DNA of 51,318 nucleotides from JACRBE01 sp964429005 (lineage in GTDB: Bacteria; Chlamydiota; Chlamydiia; Chlamydiales; JACRBE01): NCBI GenBank assembly GCA_964429005.1, contig CAYSAJ010000012.1:1-51318 (forward strand), given 5' to 3'. The notes beneath the pieces were generated by a model. The model made no database searches. It worked only from the letters and a program-made list of their open reading frames with translations, and was not told where the DNA came from. This document shows, one piece after another, positions 8,616 through 16,421 of the stretch (within the stretch, counting starts at the first letter, position 1; the number at the start of each line of letters is the position of its first letter). The position numbers and the translations under genes were made by a program.

Positions 8616-8951
8616 ATGAAATTTTTTTTTGGACTTTTAGCTTTGGGGCTATCACTTGCTCCTCTAGCTTCTCTTTCTGCATCTAATTATGAGAAGCAAG
8701 TAACTCAATCAGAAATTGAAGATTTAAATGAACAAATTAAAGATCTTGAAGATGAAAGGGACAAATATAGGGCTCGTGCTACAAGAGCCCAAGATCAAGG
8801 AGATCGTCTTCAGTTTGAAAACGGTATGCTGACAGATGCTAGAAGATATTGGATCGCCGCGGATGCCTACAATGAAGTCGCTGATAAAATTGATGAGCAG
8901 ATCACTGCTCTCAAAAAAAAGAGAGATGAATTGCTGCAGCAGAAAAAATGA
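8616..8951 (+). CDS. Exported small coiled-coil protein
   Basis: A 111-residue product with a signal peptide (residues 1-23, ending ASLSAS) followed by an almost wholly helical, charged mature region. Residues 30-60 (IEDLNEQIKDLEDERDKYRA) and 88-111 show heptad-like spacing of Leu/Ile, so a coiled coil is likely. There are no cysteines or enzyme motifs. It probably acts in the periplasm or outside, perhaps in a complex; the function is unknown. Its stop overlaps the pncB start by 4 bp (ATGA), indicating translational coupling within an operon of zinc finger protein, this gene and pncB. Confidence 0.7.
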   Translation: MKFFFGLLALGLSLAPLASLSASNYEKQVTQSEIEDLNEQIKDLEDERDKYRARATRAQDQGDRLQFENGMLTDARRYWIAADAYNEVADKIDEQITALKKKRDELLQQKK

Positions 8952-10387
8952 AAAACTTTTCTTTAGCCCTTTTAACCGATCTTTACCAGCTTACAATGGC
9001 CTTATGCTATTGGAAAGAGAAGGTTCATGAGAAAAAAGCCTCATTTACCTATTTTTTTAGAACCTCTCCTTTCAAAGGTGAATATGCCCTTTCAGCAGGG
9101 CTCACTACGCTGATAGAGTTTATTGAAGAGTTACGGTTTAATGAAGATGATATTTCTTATCTAAAAACCCTAAAAGACCCAGCAGGGCATCCTTTATTTC
9201 CTCAAGACTTTTTACTTTATCTTAAAGAATTTAGATTTCATCTCGATATCGATGCCGTGGAGGAGGGGAGTGTAGTTTTCCCCCAAGAGCCCCTTATCCG
9301 CGTAAGTGGCTCTTTACTCGAAGGTCAGCTTTTAGAAACTCCTTTACTCAATATCATGAATTTCCAAACTTTAATAGCAACGAAAGCCTCTCGTATTTGC
9401 AAAGCAGCTGAAGGAGATGAGGTTGTTGAATTTGGCGTGAGAAGAGCTCAAGGTATGAACGGCGCTCTATTAGCATCCAGAGCCGCTTTTATCGGAGGAT
9501 GCAAATCTACTTCTCATCTATTAGCTGGAAAGCATTTTGGAATCCCCGTTAGAGGAACTCAGGCCCATAGTTGGATTATGGCTTTTGATTCAGAAAAAGA
9601 GGCCTTTTCTGCTTTTGCAAGGCATATGGGGTCTAATGCTTTTTTTCTGATCGATACCTACGATTCTATTCAGGGCACGAAAAATGCGATTGAAATTGCA
9701 AAAAAAGAGAAGATTGACCTCAAAGGTGTTAGACTTGACTCTGGAGATCTTGCAAAACTGAGTAAGGAAGTGAGAAACCTCCTGGATAGGGCAGGTTTTA
9801 CGAAGACTCAAATCATGGCCAGCAACGAACTTGATGAACATATCATCAAAGATCTTAAACTGCAGGGAGCTAAAATTGATGTGTGGGGTGTGGGAACAGC
9901 CCTTGTCACAGCAAAAGACCAGCCAGCTCTGGACGGAGTCTACAAACTTTCGATGGTCGAGGATCATCCAGGCCATTTTTCCTATAAGATGAAAACGACA
10001 AATGATTTAGGAAAAGCCACAATTCCTGGCTTGCTCAACATCTATCGTTACTATGAGGGACAGCATCCTTTCCAGGATGTAATTTTTGATGAAATCAGGT
10101 CCTCCCTTCCCCATGAAGCAAGGGATCTGCGATTGATGGATAAAAAAATTTCTATTCCTTCTTCCCACTACAAAAAATTACTCCTTCCTATTTTCCGAGC
10201 AGGAAAAAAAGTTTATGAGGTTCCTTCTTTAAGTAGGGTTCAGGAAAAGGCCCGCAAAGATCTGGAGAGTTTTGATAGTGCAGTTTTGCGATTTCTTAAT
10301 CCAACTCCTTACTCTGTCGCTCTTTCCGAGGATCTCTATCAAAAGAGGGTGTCTCTTCTCGAAAAATATAAAAAATTTGCTGGATAG
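8948..10387 (+). CDS. pncB: Nicotinate phosphoribosyltransferase
   Basis: Joins nicotinate and PRPP to make nicotinate mononucleotide, the first step of the Preiss-Handler NAD salvage route, in the cytosol. Family hallmarks over 479 residues: LLTDLYQLTMALCYW near the N-terminus, FGVRRAQG and the substrate loop GGCKSTSHL, the His of GTQAHSWI (residue 207), LIDTYDSIQGT, GVRLDSGDL and DVWGVGTALVTAKDQPALDG. Length fits the bacterial type 2 enzyme. It overlaps the preceding gene by 4 bp. Chlamydiaceae lack NAD synthesis and import NAD, so an intact salvage enzyme points to a less reduced relative. Confidence 0.94.
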   Translation: MKNFSLALLTDLYQLTMALCYWKEKVHEKKASFTYFFRTSPFKGEYALSAGLTTLIEFIEELRFNEDDISYLKTLKDPAGHPLFPQDFLLYLKEFRFHLDIDAVEEGSVVFPQEPLIRVSGSLLEGQLLETPLLNIMNFQTLIATKASRICKAAEGDEVVEFGVRRAQGMNGALLASRAAFIGGCKSTSHLLAGKHFGIPVRGTQAHSWIMAFDSEKEAFSAFARHMGSNAFFLIDTYDSIQGTKNAIEIAKKEKIDLKGVRLDSGDLAKLSKEVRNLLDRAGFTKTQIMASNELDEHIIKDLKLQGAKIDVWGVGTALVTAKDQPALDGVYKLSMVEDHPGHFSYKMKTTNDLGKATIPGLLNIYRYYEGQHPFQDVIFDEIRSSLPHEARDLRLMDKKISIPSSHYKKLLLPIFRAGKKVYEVPSLSRVQEKARKDLESFDSAVLRFLNPTPYSVALSEDLYQKRVSLLEKYKKFAG

Positions 10388-10466
10388 TTGCATAGGTTTT
10401 TGATTTACAAGCCCCTCAGAAATTTGATATTCTCTCCATGAAATATTGAAGAAAAAGTGACGTAAA

Positions 10467-11666
10467 ATGTCGAGATCCTCTCTCCAAAAAATGATTAGTG
10501 GAAGCGCTTTGATCGCGGGCACCAGCATTGGTGCTGGGATGCTCGCTATTCCTCTAGTCACTTCACAGGCTGGATTTGTCCCCGCGATCCTTGTAACGAC
10601 TCTAGTTTGGCTTTTTATGCTCGCAACAGGACTGCTCCTTTTAGAGGTAACCCTATGGCTTCCTGAAGGGAGTAACTTTCTTTCATTAGCAGGATATTTT
10701 TTAGGATATCCTGGACGCTGGGTTACAGGTCTACTGTTTGCATTTCTTTATTACTGCCTTATGGTGGCTTATTTTGCTGCGGGAGCTCCTCTGCTTCTTT
10801 CCTTAGTAGAAAAAATGTTTCATGTTTCTTTCCCAGAAATAAGCTCATTTTTTGCATTTGGACTCATTTTTGGGACAGTGGTCGCGATTAGCCCAAAATC
10901 GATTGACCGTGTGAATTTGCTTCTCACGATTGCGATGTTCGCCTGCTGGGGCTTTTTGATCGGCATAGGAAGTCAAGAAGTATCAGCAGCTCAGCTCACC
11001 TACTCTAAATGGACCCTGTCTGTTTTTTCCCTTCCTGTTCTTTTCAGCGCTTTTGGGTATCATAACATTATCCCCTCTCTTTGCTCTTATTTAGGTCGAG
11101 ATACAAAAATACTTCGATGGTCCATCATCATCGGAACTTCGATCCCTTTTCTTATTTATATTATATGGCAGTGGCTCATCATGGGTGTTTTTGACCCAGC
11201 TACCTTGTATAAAATTCTCAAAGCAGGCCAGCCTGTAACAATCGCCTTAAAAGTAGCCTCGCATAATATCTGGATTCAACACTTTGGAGAGCTCTTTGCC
11301 CTTTTCGCGATTATTACATCTACTCTAGGAGTCGCTTTTTCTTTAGTCGACTTTCTCGGCGACGGATTTGGAATTTCGCGTAAGGGGATAAACAGGCTCC
11401 TTTTAACGATCCTCACCTTTGCCCCTCCCTTAGTTCTCTCCCTCATTGAACCTGCGATTTTTGATGCAGCCCTAAGTATTGCAGGGGGATTTGGAGAATC
11501 TTTGCTCAACGGACTTCTCCCTATCACACTCCTTTGGCTTGGTCGATATAAATTGCAAATGAAAGGGGATCGACCTCTCCCATTAGGAAGAGTTTTTCTC
11601 TCAATTCTTTTGATTTTTACTTTTTTTACGATGATCGTCGAAGTTTTTTATCTGATAAGGCACTAA
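10467..11666 (+). CDS. tyrP: TyrP-type aromatic amino acid permease (HAAAP family)
   Basis: Inner-membrane proton symporter for tyrosine or tryptophan. The 399-residue protein has about eleven hydrophobic segments. The first helix carries GTSIGAGMLAIPLVT, the unwound substrate-binding motif typical of this family, and PVLFSAFGYHNIIPSL marks helix 6. Chlamydia species carry one or two tyrP genes tied to amino acid supply. A good ribosome binding site was not found; the ATG at 10467 is the first in frame and fits homologue N-termini. A strong hairpin follows directly. Confidence 0.9.
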   Translation: MSRSSLQKMISGSALIAGTSIGAGMLAIPLVTSQAGFVPAILVTTLVWLFMLATGLLLLEVTLWLPEGSNFLSLAGYFLGYPGRWVTGLLFAFLYYCLMVAYFAAGAPLLLSLVEKMFHVSFPEISSFFAFGLIFGTVVAISPKSIDRVNLLLTIAMFACWGFLIGIGSQEVSAAQLTYSKWTLSVFSLPVLFSAFGYHNIIPSLCSYLGRDTKILRWSIIIGTSIPFLIYIIWQWLIMGVFDPATLYKILKAGQPVTIALKVASHNIWIQHFGELFALFAIITSTLGVAFSLVDFLGDGFGISRKGINRLLLTILTFAPPLVLSLIEPAIFDAALSIAGGFGESLLNGLLPITLLWLGRYKLQMKGDRPLPLGRVFLSILLIFTFFTMIVEVFYLIRH

Positions 11667-11692
11667 AAGCCTCATCAAGTTGATGAGGCTTT
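11666..11692. terminator. Bidirectional terminator between tyrP and the LEA-like gene
   Basis: A perfect 12-bp stem (11666-11677 with 11681-11692) and a 3-nt loop sit between the convergent genes ending at 11666 and 11704. Short T tracts follow on both strands. Confidence 0.85.
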
Positions 11693-11703
11693 CGAAAAGT
11701 TTT

Positions 11704-12153
11704 TTAAGCTTTGTTAACAAGCTCTTTCGCTTTTTCTTTCGTTTTCTCACCCATTTTTTTTGCGCCTTCTTTTATATCATGCGCTTTTTCTTTGAGTTTA
11801 TCTTTTGCGTGGGCGGTGCCGATTTTGGTTTTATGTCCAACCTCTTCAACCTTGTCCTTTACTTTGTGAGTGGCCTCGGCTGTTTTATCTTCAGCTTTTT
11901 CTGTTAAAGCAGATGCCTTCTCTTTTTGCTCAGCAGCGATTTCACGAAGCCTTTGCTCTGCTTGCTTTGCTGCTCCTTCAGATTTGTTTTTAACTTCTTC
12001 CCATTTATTACGGATAGCATCCTCAGAATCTCCTGATTTTCGTCCTAGATTCCGATTTCTATTTTGGGTGTTTGTTGCCAACACAGATCCTAACCCAAGT
12101 CCAAAGAGCAACGTAAGTAAAAATCCGCTAATTAATTTCATGGTGAAATGCAT
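11704..12153 (-). CDS. Exported Lys/Glu/Ala-rich LEA-like protein
   Basis: A 149-residue product with a signal peptide (MHFTMKLISGFLLTLLFGLG, cleavage likely after VLA). The mature region is made almost only of Lys, Glu, Ala and Thr helices in loose 11-residue periods, for example KEKAHDIKEGAKKMGEKTKE. This composition resembles group 3 late-embryogenesis-abundant proteins and other amphipathic helical stress proteins, which are disordered in water and fold on membranes or during drying. There is no enzymatic motif. GAGGTAG lies just before the first ATG, so that start is preferred to the internal Met5. A promoter with a palindrome across the start region lies upstream. The related gene at 12376 follows the same plan. 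Confidence 0.75.
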   Translation of the reverse strand: MHFTMKLISGFLLTLLFGLGLGSVLATNTQNRNRNLGRKSGDSEDAIRNKWEEVKNKSEGAAKQAEQRLREIAAEQKEKASALTEKAEDKTAEATHKVKDKVEEVGHKTKIGTAHAKDKLKEKAHDIKEGAKKMGEKTKEKAKELVNKA

Positions 12154-12180
12154 AACTACCTCTCTTTTTTAAAGGTGCTT

Positions 12181-12218
12181 TTCTTGATAGTTATCAAGAA
12201 CATTATGTTCTTATTATA
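12181..12218 (-). promoter_or_regulatory. Promoter with overlapping palindromes upstream of the LEA-like gene
   Basis: A perfect TATAAT -10 box reads on the minus strand (complement of 12213-12218); no good -35 box is seen 16-18 bp upstream. Immediately downstream is the 17-bp palindrome AAGAACAT-t-ATGTTCTT (12196-12212), overlapping a second inverted repeat TTCTTGAT-agtt-ATCAAGAA (12181-12200). Both cover the expected transcription start near 12206, as a repressor site would. The regulator is unknown. Confidence 0.5.
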
Positions 12219-12317
12219 AAATGAAAGAATGTTATAAGGAACTGTAAAATCAATAAATTAACAAAAAGCAATGTTAAGTATTGATAGATTAAGGATTATA
12301 AATCTTAATAAATAAAA

Positions 12318-12349
12318 CAGGGGAAGTCTACCTAAGTAAACTTCCCCTG
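12318..12349 (-). terminator. Terminator of the 98-residue exported protein gene
   Basis: CAGGGGAAGT (12318-12327) pairs with ACTTCCCCTG (12340-12349); a one-base mismatch and three more pairs close a 4-nt loop. On the minus strand a TTTTATT tract follows, as expected for the gene ending at 12376. Confidence 0.85.
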
Positions 12350-12375
12350 CCCACCGAATGGAACTATAGATCTAG

Positions 12376-12672
12376 TTAGAATTTTTCGATGACATCGTGA
12401 GCTTTGTCTTTAGCTCTCTCTTTGTCTTCTTTTGCTTTTTTGCGAATTTGCTCTTTTTCTTCTCTAGCGAGCTCTTTCGCTTTTTCTTTTTCTTTCTTAG
12501 CCTTTTTCTTTTCTTCTTTGGTTTTTTCTTTCATGTCCTTTTCAGCTTCATCGATTCGCTTACCGATTTCGCGACCACGGTCTTCATTCGACTTAGTCCA
12601 TCCTGAAATAGGAGCGAGTCCTAAAAACAATGTTAGAAAAACATAAGTTATCTTTTTCAAATTGCGATTCAT
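12376..12672 (-). CDS. Small exported Lys/Glu-rich helical protein
   Basis: A 98-residue product with a signal peptide (MNRNLKKITYVFLTLFLGLA) and a mature part that is a single, highly charged predicted helix of Lys, Glu, Ala and Arg (for example KEEKKKAKKEKEKAKELARE). It resembles the neighbouring LEA-like protein in layout and composition but is shorter and more basic. No catalytic residues or cysteines are present. It has its own terminator and a promoter-like TATAAT 73 bp upstream, so it is probably a single-gene unit. A stress or envelope-associated role is a guess. Confidence 0.7.
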   Translation of the reverse strand: MNRNLKKITYVFLTLFLGLAPISGWTKSNEDRGREIGKRIDEAEKDMKEKTKEEKKKAKKEKEKAKELAREEKEQIRKKAKEDKERAKDKAHDVIEKF

Positions 12673-12744
12673 AAAAACCTCACTGTTTGTTTTTTTTCAC
12701 ATTGCTTGAATTGAATTAACAATATCAAGTTAGCAACATCACTA

Positions 12745-12773
12745 ATTATACAGTGATCGATAAAATTACAAAA
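12745..12773 (-). promoter_or_regulatory. Predicted promoter of the 98-residue protein gene
   Basis: Minus-strand TATAAT (complement of 12745-12750), with a weak TTTTGT -35 candidate (complement of 12768-12773) spaced 17 bp. The rest of 12673-12870 is AT-rich with no other recognisable signal. Confidence 0.4.
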
Positions 12774-12870
12774 AGAAATAAGGGTAAAAAAAGTACAATT
12801 ATTTTTGAAATAATGCGAAAGCTTTTGATAGTTCAATATTTACAAATGAAAAAAATCTGGCAAAAAAGCT

Positions 12871-13227
12871 TCAATATCTTCGCAAATTTGGATCAACATC
12901 AAGGCTGTAGCGGTCAATACCACCGGTCATGTTGATCGCAGTATATCCTTGCTGCTTTAATAAATCGGCAGCTCTTTGTGAGCGTCTGCCTGAGTGGCAC
13001 ATGACTACATATTTTTGTTCTTTATCAAGGGATGATAATTTAGTTGAGAGCTGGCCTAAAGGGATATGAAGAGAGGGTGAAACCTTAGCAATAGCAAGTT
13101 CATCATCTTCTCTGACATCTAAAAGGATATATTCATCTCGGTGTTTAAAATAGTCTATTGGAGTAATTTGATCTGTCATAGCGGATCCTATACAAAAAAG
13201 AGAGGTGAGAAAGGTTTTAAGGGACAT
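12871..13227 (-). CDS. Single-domain rhodanese, possibly exported
   Basis: Sulfurtransferase of 118 residues with one rhodanese domain: ILLDVREDDELAIAKV at the start, the catalytic loop Cys in VVMCHSGRRSQRAA, and MTGGIDRY near the end. The first residues MSLKTFLTSLFCIGSAM look like a short signal peptide, which would make it a PspE-like periplasmic rhodanese. Alternatively translation begins at the later MTDQITP and the enzyme is cytosolic and GlpE-like. I chose the ATG at 13227 because AAGG lies 9 nt upstream; a further in-frame ATG at 13263 lacks such a site. Confidence 0.85.
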   Translation of the reverse strand: MSLKTFLTSLFCIGSAMTDQITPIDYFKHRDEYILLDVREDDELAIAKVSPSLHIPLGQLSTKLSSLDKEQKYVVMCHSGRRSQRAADLLKQQGYTAINMTGGIDRYSLDVDPNLRRY

Positions 13228-13327
13228 GATTATACCTTGGTAGGAAGATATATCAAATATCATATATCGAAGAGAAAAAAGGTAAAAGTTTTTTAGTTAG
13301 GCTTTTACAGCTAAGGCTGATAATCTT

Positions 13328-14038
13328 ATGGGCATGGAAAAATATTTAGTAGTCAAAGAATATCTTAAATCAATTTCTTCAGAGGAAAAAGCCACCTCTA
13401 CAAGACGCTTTTTTCGTTGTGACGAGAAAGGGTATTCTAATGGGACTCGTTTTATTGGAATAAGGACCCCAGATCTTCGCTTGGTTGCAAAGAAATTCTT
13501 TCCCCTATCTCTAGGGGAAATCCATGAATTACTCATCTCCGAAATTCATGAAGAGAGACTCGTCGCTCTTTTCTTTCTCGATTTGCTATTTTCTAAAGCC
13601 TCGCCGAATCAACAAAACGAGATCTTCACTTTTTATGTAGAGCATTTTCCTTATATAAGAGACTGGGACCTTGTAGATTCAAGCGCTCCTTATATCGTGG
13701 GTAAATATCTGCTGGATAAAGACAAATCAATTCTTGTGAGCTGGGCAAAATCCCCCGATTTCTGGGTGCGCCGCATAGCTATTGTTTCCACCTGGATGTT
13801 AATTCGCTCCAATATCTTCGAGAATACTATAGAGATTTCCACCCTTTTACTAAGGGATGAACATGACCTCATCCATAAAGCTGTGGGTTGGATGCTCCGT
13901 GAAATGGGAAAAAAAGAGGTCGCTCTACTAGAAATCTTCTTAGAAAAGCATGGAACAAAAATGCCCAGAACAATGCTACGATATGCAATTGAAAAGTTTC
14001 CCAAGGAGCGTCAAAAAAACTATCTTCTTCAAAAATAG
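13328..14038 (+). CDS. AlkD-like DNA alkylation repair glycosylase
   Basis: Cytosolic HEAT-repeat DNA glycosylase that removes cationic N3- and N7-alkylpurines. The 236-residue protein shows the family boxes: TRFIGIRTPDLRLVAKK near the N-terminus, YIRDWDLVDSSAP with the active-site Trp/Asp, FWVRRIAIVSTW, DLIHKAVGWMLREMGK and MPRTMLRYAIEKFP. Its length is the family norm. The ATG at 13328 follows AAGG by 11 nt; a second ATG two codons later is equally possible. It converges with the 148-residue unknown gene, 3 bp between stops. Confidence 0.9.
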   Translation: MGMEKYLVVKEYLKSISSEEKATSTRRFFRCDEKGYSNGTRFIGIRTPDLRLVAKKFFPLSLGEIHELLISEIHEERLVALFFLDLLFSKASPNQQNEIFTFYVEHFPYIRDWDLVDSSAPYIVGKYLLDKDKSILVSWAKSPDFWVRRIAIVSTWMLIRSNIFENTIEISTLLLRDEHDLIHKAVGWMLREMGKKEVALLEIFLEKHGTKMPRTMLRYAIEKFPKERQKNYLLQK

Positions 14039-14041
14039 TTT

Positions 14042-14488
14042 TTAGCTCTTGAGCTCAACTTGAGCCCCTGCACCTTCTGCATACAAAAGGACTGTCCTAC
14101 GGTCTAATCCAAGGCCAACTGTCACACTATCGGTCTCAGGAAAAATAATTTTAGAAACCTTGAGGCCTCTTTCACTAGCAAGAGTTGAGAAATAATCCAT
14201 AACGATTTCATGAACCAGCATAGAAGTTTCTTCTGCGGTGAGTACTTCCCCTGAGCTTGATTTTTCATAAACCCAAGAGAACGGTTTGCAGTCATATGGA
14301 AATTCATAAACTGCTGGAGCGAGGCAAAGAGTATTAGTTTCCTTATCGTAGTTTTTCCAGAAGACTGAAGTGATGTGCAAAGTCCGAACTAGATCACTAT
14401 CTCCTGCTTCATGATGGCCTTCTTCAAGAGAGGATGAAGTATGGTGCAGGGTGGAACAAGCGCGATGAGTTATTGAAGGGGCTGCCAT
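14042..14488 (-). CDS. Protein of unknown function
   Basis: I do not recognise this 148-residue product. It has no signal peptide or membrane segment. The N-terminus is rich in Ser and His (residues 1-30). The rest looks like a compact alpha/beta domain, with YEFPYDCKPFSWVYEKSSSG in the middle and the beta-rich VTVGLGLDRRTVLLYAEGAG near the end. AGGAG lies 8 nt before the ATG. It follows the UDPGP gene by 12 bp on the same strand, so the two are probably co-transcribed, which gives a hint but no proof of a link to nucleotide-sugar metabolism. Confidence 0.65.
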   Translation of the reverse strand: MAAPSITHRACSTLHHTSSSLEEGHHEAGDSDLVRTLHITSVFWKNYDKETNTLCLAPAVYEFPYDCKPFSWVYEKSSSGEVLTAEETSMLVHEIVMDYFSTLASERGLKVSKIIFPETDSVTVGLGLDRRTVLLYAEGAGAQVELKS

Positions 14489-14500
14489 ATTGAATTTCTC

Positions 14501-15607
14501 CTAAAAAAGGTTGAGGGAAAGGGCTTTTTGATAACTCGCACGATCTTTGATAGCGCAGTAAAGTGTTTCACGATCAAAAGTAATAAAACGTGGATTGTGA
14601 GCGAAAGAGACAGCATCTGTGATAAATCTCTCAAATCGATAGAGAGTCTCTACTTTGCCAGGATAAATCGGAACTTTTTTTACTATAGTGTGAAATGGAA
14701 GATCGATCCCAGAAACCTTGTGAAAAAAATGTCCTCTAAACATGAACAGGTTTGTATTGGCCCATAGTGGCTGATCGCTCTTTCGTAAAAGTTCAGGCAG
14801 GAAAGGATAGTCAATCAAAACAGGATAGCCATGATATTGCATAACAACTCCTAAAGATTCAGTAGGGTCATTTTTAGGAAAAACAGCTAAGGCTAAATCT
14901 ATATCAGGTTTTTTCATCTCTGTGACAAGAAAAGGAAGGGCTTTACTTCCTAGTGGATTATCAATAGGAAGAATCGCTATGAGATCTTCTTCTTTAAATA
15001 GCAGAGGGGAAATGGCTTTAAAGACTTCACCATTTCCAGCAGGCCCTCTAGCGAGTTGGTCTATTGAGGACAGTTGGAGCTCTAATCTCTCATTGAGAAA
15101 AAACGCATCCTTTTGATAGTGAAAATGAATCTTTTTTTCATCCCATCCAAAAAAAGATTCATTTTTGAGATGCTCTATGATTTGTGCCCCTGTCTCAGCT
15201 GATAAAAGAAGGTGAATTGAAATGTGAGAAGAGAAGGGGAAATGTTTTAAAGATGCGAAATGGTGCCCTAGCAGTGAAGCTTGATGAAAGGGGAGCAAAG
15301 CTTTGGGTTTATCATATCCAAGACGCGTTCCTTGTCCTGCAGCGAGAATCACAACATGTAGAGATGTTAATAGAGAAGGAGAAAAAACGAGAGGGGTATC
15401 TAAATAACAAGATGAAAGGGGAGTAATTTCCTCAGGAGCAAAAGAAGTTTCCTTGGGGAGCTCTGAAATAAAATAGCTTTTTTCAAAAGATTGAGCCCAT
15501 TTTCGTGTAAGAGTCTTTTTTTCTTCTTCAGAAAAAAGGGAGAGGTGCTCAGTGAGTACTTGTTGAGTTGGGGAATTTAGGAACTGGGCTAACTCTTCTT
15601 TTTTCAT
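14501..15607 (-). CDS. UDPGP-family nucleotide-sugar pyrophosphorylase
   Basis: Makes a UDP-sugar (UDP-glucose or UDP-N-acetylglucosamine) from UTP and a sugar 1-phosphate in the cytosol. The nucleotide-binding box is VVILAAGQGTRLGYDKPKAL near residues 85-104, LLSAETGAQII follows, and ILPIDNPLGS supplies the uridine/metal site. The N-terminal helix bundle (ELAQFLNSPTQQVLTEHLSL) resembles eukaryotic AGX/UGP enzymes. At 368 residues it is shorter than those (about 480-520) but like the chlamydial form. No clear ribosome binding site precedes the ATG; the start is supported by the N-terminal helix. Which sugar it uses is not visible. Confidence 0.82.
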   Translation of the reverse strand: MKKEELAQFLNSPTQQVLTEHLSLFSEEEKKTLTRKWAQSFEKSYFISELPKETSFAPEEITPLSSCYLDTPLVFSPSLLTSLHVVILAAGQGTRLGYDKPKALLPFHQASLLGHHFASLKHFPFSSHISIHLLLSAETGAQIIEHLKNESFFGWDEKKIHFHYQKDAFFLNERLELQLSSIDQLARGPAGNGEVFKAISPLLFKEEDLIAILPIDNPLGSKALPFLVTEMKKPDIDLALAVFPKNDPTESLGVVMQYHGYPVLIDYPFLPELLRKSDQPLWANTNLFMFRGHFFHKVSGIDLPFHTIVKKVPIYPGKVETLYRFERFITDAVSFAHNPRFITFDRETLYCAIKDRASYQKALSLNLF

Positions 15608-15766
15608 ATAGATTTTTTTTGAAATGATTCTACGTGGAACCTGAATGTATTGTCAATTCCTAGTCACTTTTGATTTTTAATTAAAACTTTAGAAAAGAAT
15701 AATGCAAATCTTTCATTTTATTCCACTTCCGACTATGATTTTCCCTTAATTACAAAGGAAAAAAAT

Positions 15767-16294
15767 ATGGCAGCACCAGCAGGACCAGCAGCACCAGCGT
15801 CTATTGATATTGAAGCTCTAAGAAAAATAATCGCAGGGTGCTCACAGTCGGAAATCATGAATGCAAGAACAAATCTACAGATAAGAGTAGATACTTTAGG
15901 AGCATCTATTATTCCATCAGCTGGAGCAGATAGTCCTCCAAAAGCTGCAACTTCTCCAGCGGGGATGCTAAGGAGATCTTTGAGTGAACGAGCAGTCGTT
16001 GGAATTCGCTCAGCTTCTGCTGGAACTCCTTCTGAGTCGGTTATTGCCCCTGGTAGTGCGGCGCCCTTGCCTTCACCAGCTTCAGGATCTACATCTGATT
16101 CAGAAGGATCTGGTACAGAAAGCCCAGCTTCTCCGAGGGTCTCTCTATCAGCAGGAGGATCTGGATCAATTTCTGTAAGATTGAAAGATCTCCTGACAAC
16201 AATTACCTTCCTCAACGAAGCCTACGCGTCCGCTCCTGCAAAAGGGGATCTCAGAGGACTTACTGGTAAAATCATCGAGTTTCTTAAGGTGTAA
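15767..16294 (+). CDS. Ala/Pro/Ser-rich low-complexity protein, effector candidate
   Basis: Not a recognised family. The 175 residues start MAAPAGPAAPASIDIEAL. A short helical segment (residues 13-45) is followed by a long disordered Ser/Pro/Gly/Ala linker (about 50-135) and a C-terminal helical piece (VRLKDLLTTITFLNEAY and onward). There is no signal peptide. AAGGA lies 8 nt before the ATG, and a 12-bp hairpin follows the stop, so it is a single-gene unit. The MAAPxGP-type start and disordered middle recall other lineage-specific genes in this window. Type III secretion is a guess from context. Confidence 0.7.
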   Translation: MAAPAGPAAPASIDIEALRKIIAGCSQSEIMNARTNLQIRVDTLGASIIPSAGADSPPKAATSPAGMLRRSLSERAVVGIRSASAGTPSESVIAPGSAAPLPSPASGSTSDSEGSGTESPASPRVSLSAGGSGSISVRLKDLLTTITFLNEAYASAPAKGDLRGLTGKIIEFLKV

Positions 16295-16301
16295 TTTTCT
16301 T

Positions 16302-16330
16302 TTAAGCAAAGCGTTTAACGCTTTGCTTAA
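16302..16330. terminator. Hairpin after the low-complexity gene
   Basis: A perfect 12-bp stem (16302-16313 with 16319-16330) with loop TTTAA, 7 bp after the stop codon. The plus strand lacks a following T run, so termination efficiency is uncertain. Confidence 0.7.
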
Positions 16331-16421
16331 GGCTAATGTTCTAAAAAAATTCTGGTCTCAGTACAACTTAATTCTTATATCTCATAGAATAAATCCTTTT
16401 ATGATCAGCATATAGGTGATT

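Noticed and set aside
11680..12172. Several plus-strand frames with long Phe/Ser-rich peptides opposite the LEA-like gene
   Set aside because: They are the antisense of Lys/Glu-rich codons, which always gives Phe/Leu/Ser-rich open frames.
12197..12211. AGAACA-tta-TGTTCT matches the vertebrate steroid hormone response element exactly
   Set aside because: A perfect bacterial operator-like palindrome at a promoter explains it; a match to a eukaryotic site in 15 bp is coincidence without other support.
12753..12935. 60-codon plus-strand frame in the gap before the rhodanese gene
   Set aside because: No ribosome binding site, Lys/Ile-rich low-information peptide, and it runs into the 3' end of the clear rhodanese gene on the other strand.
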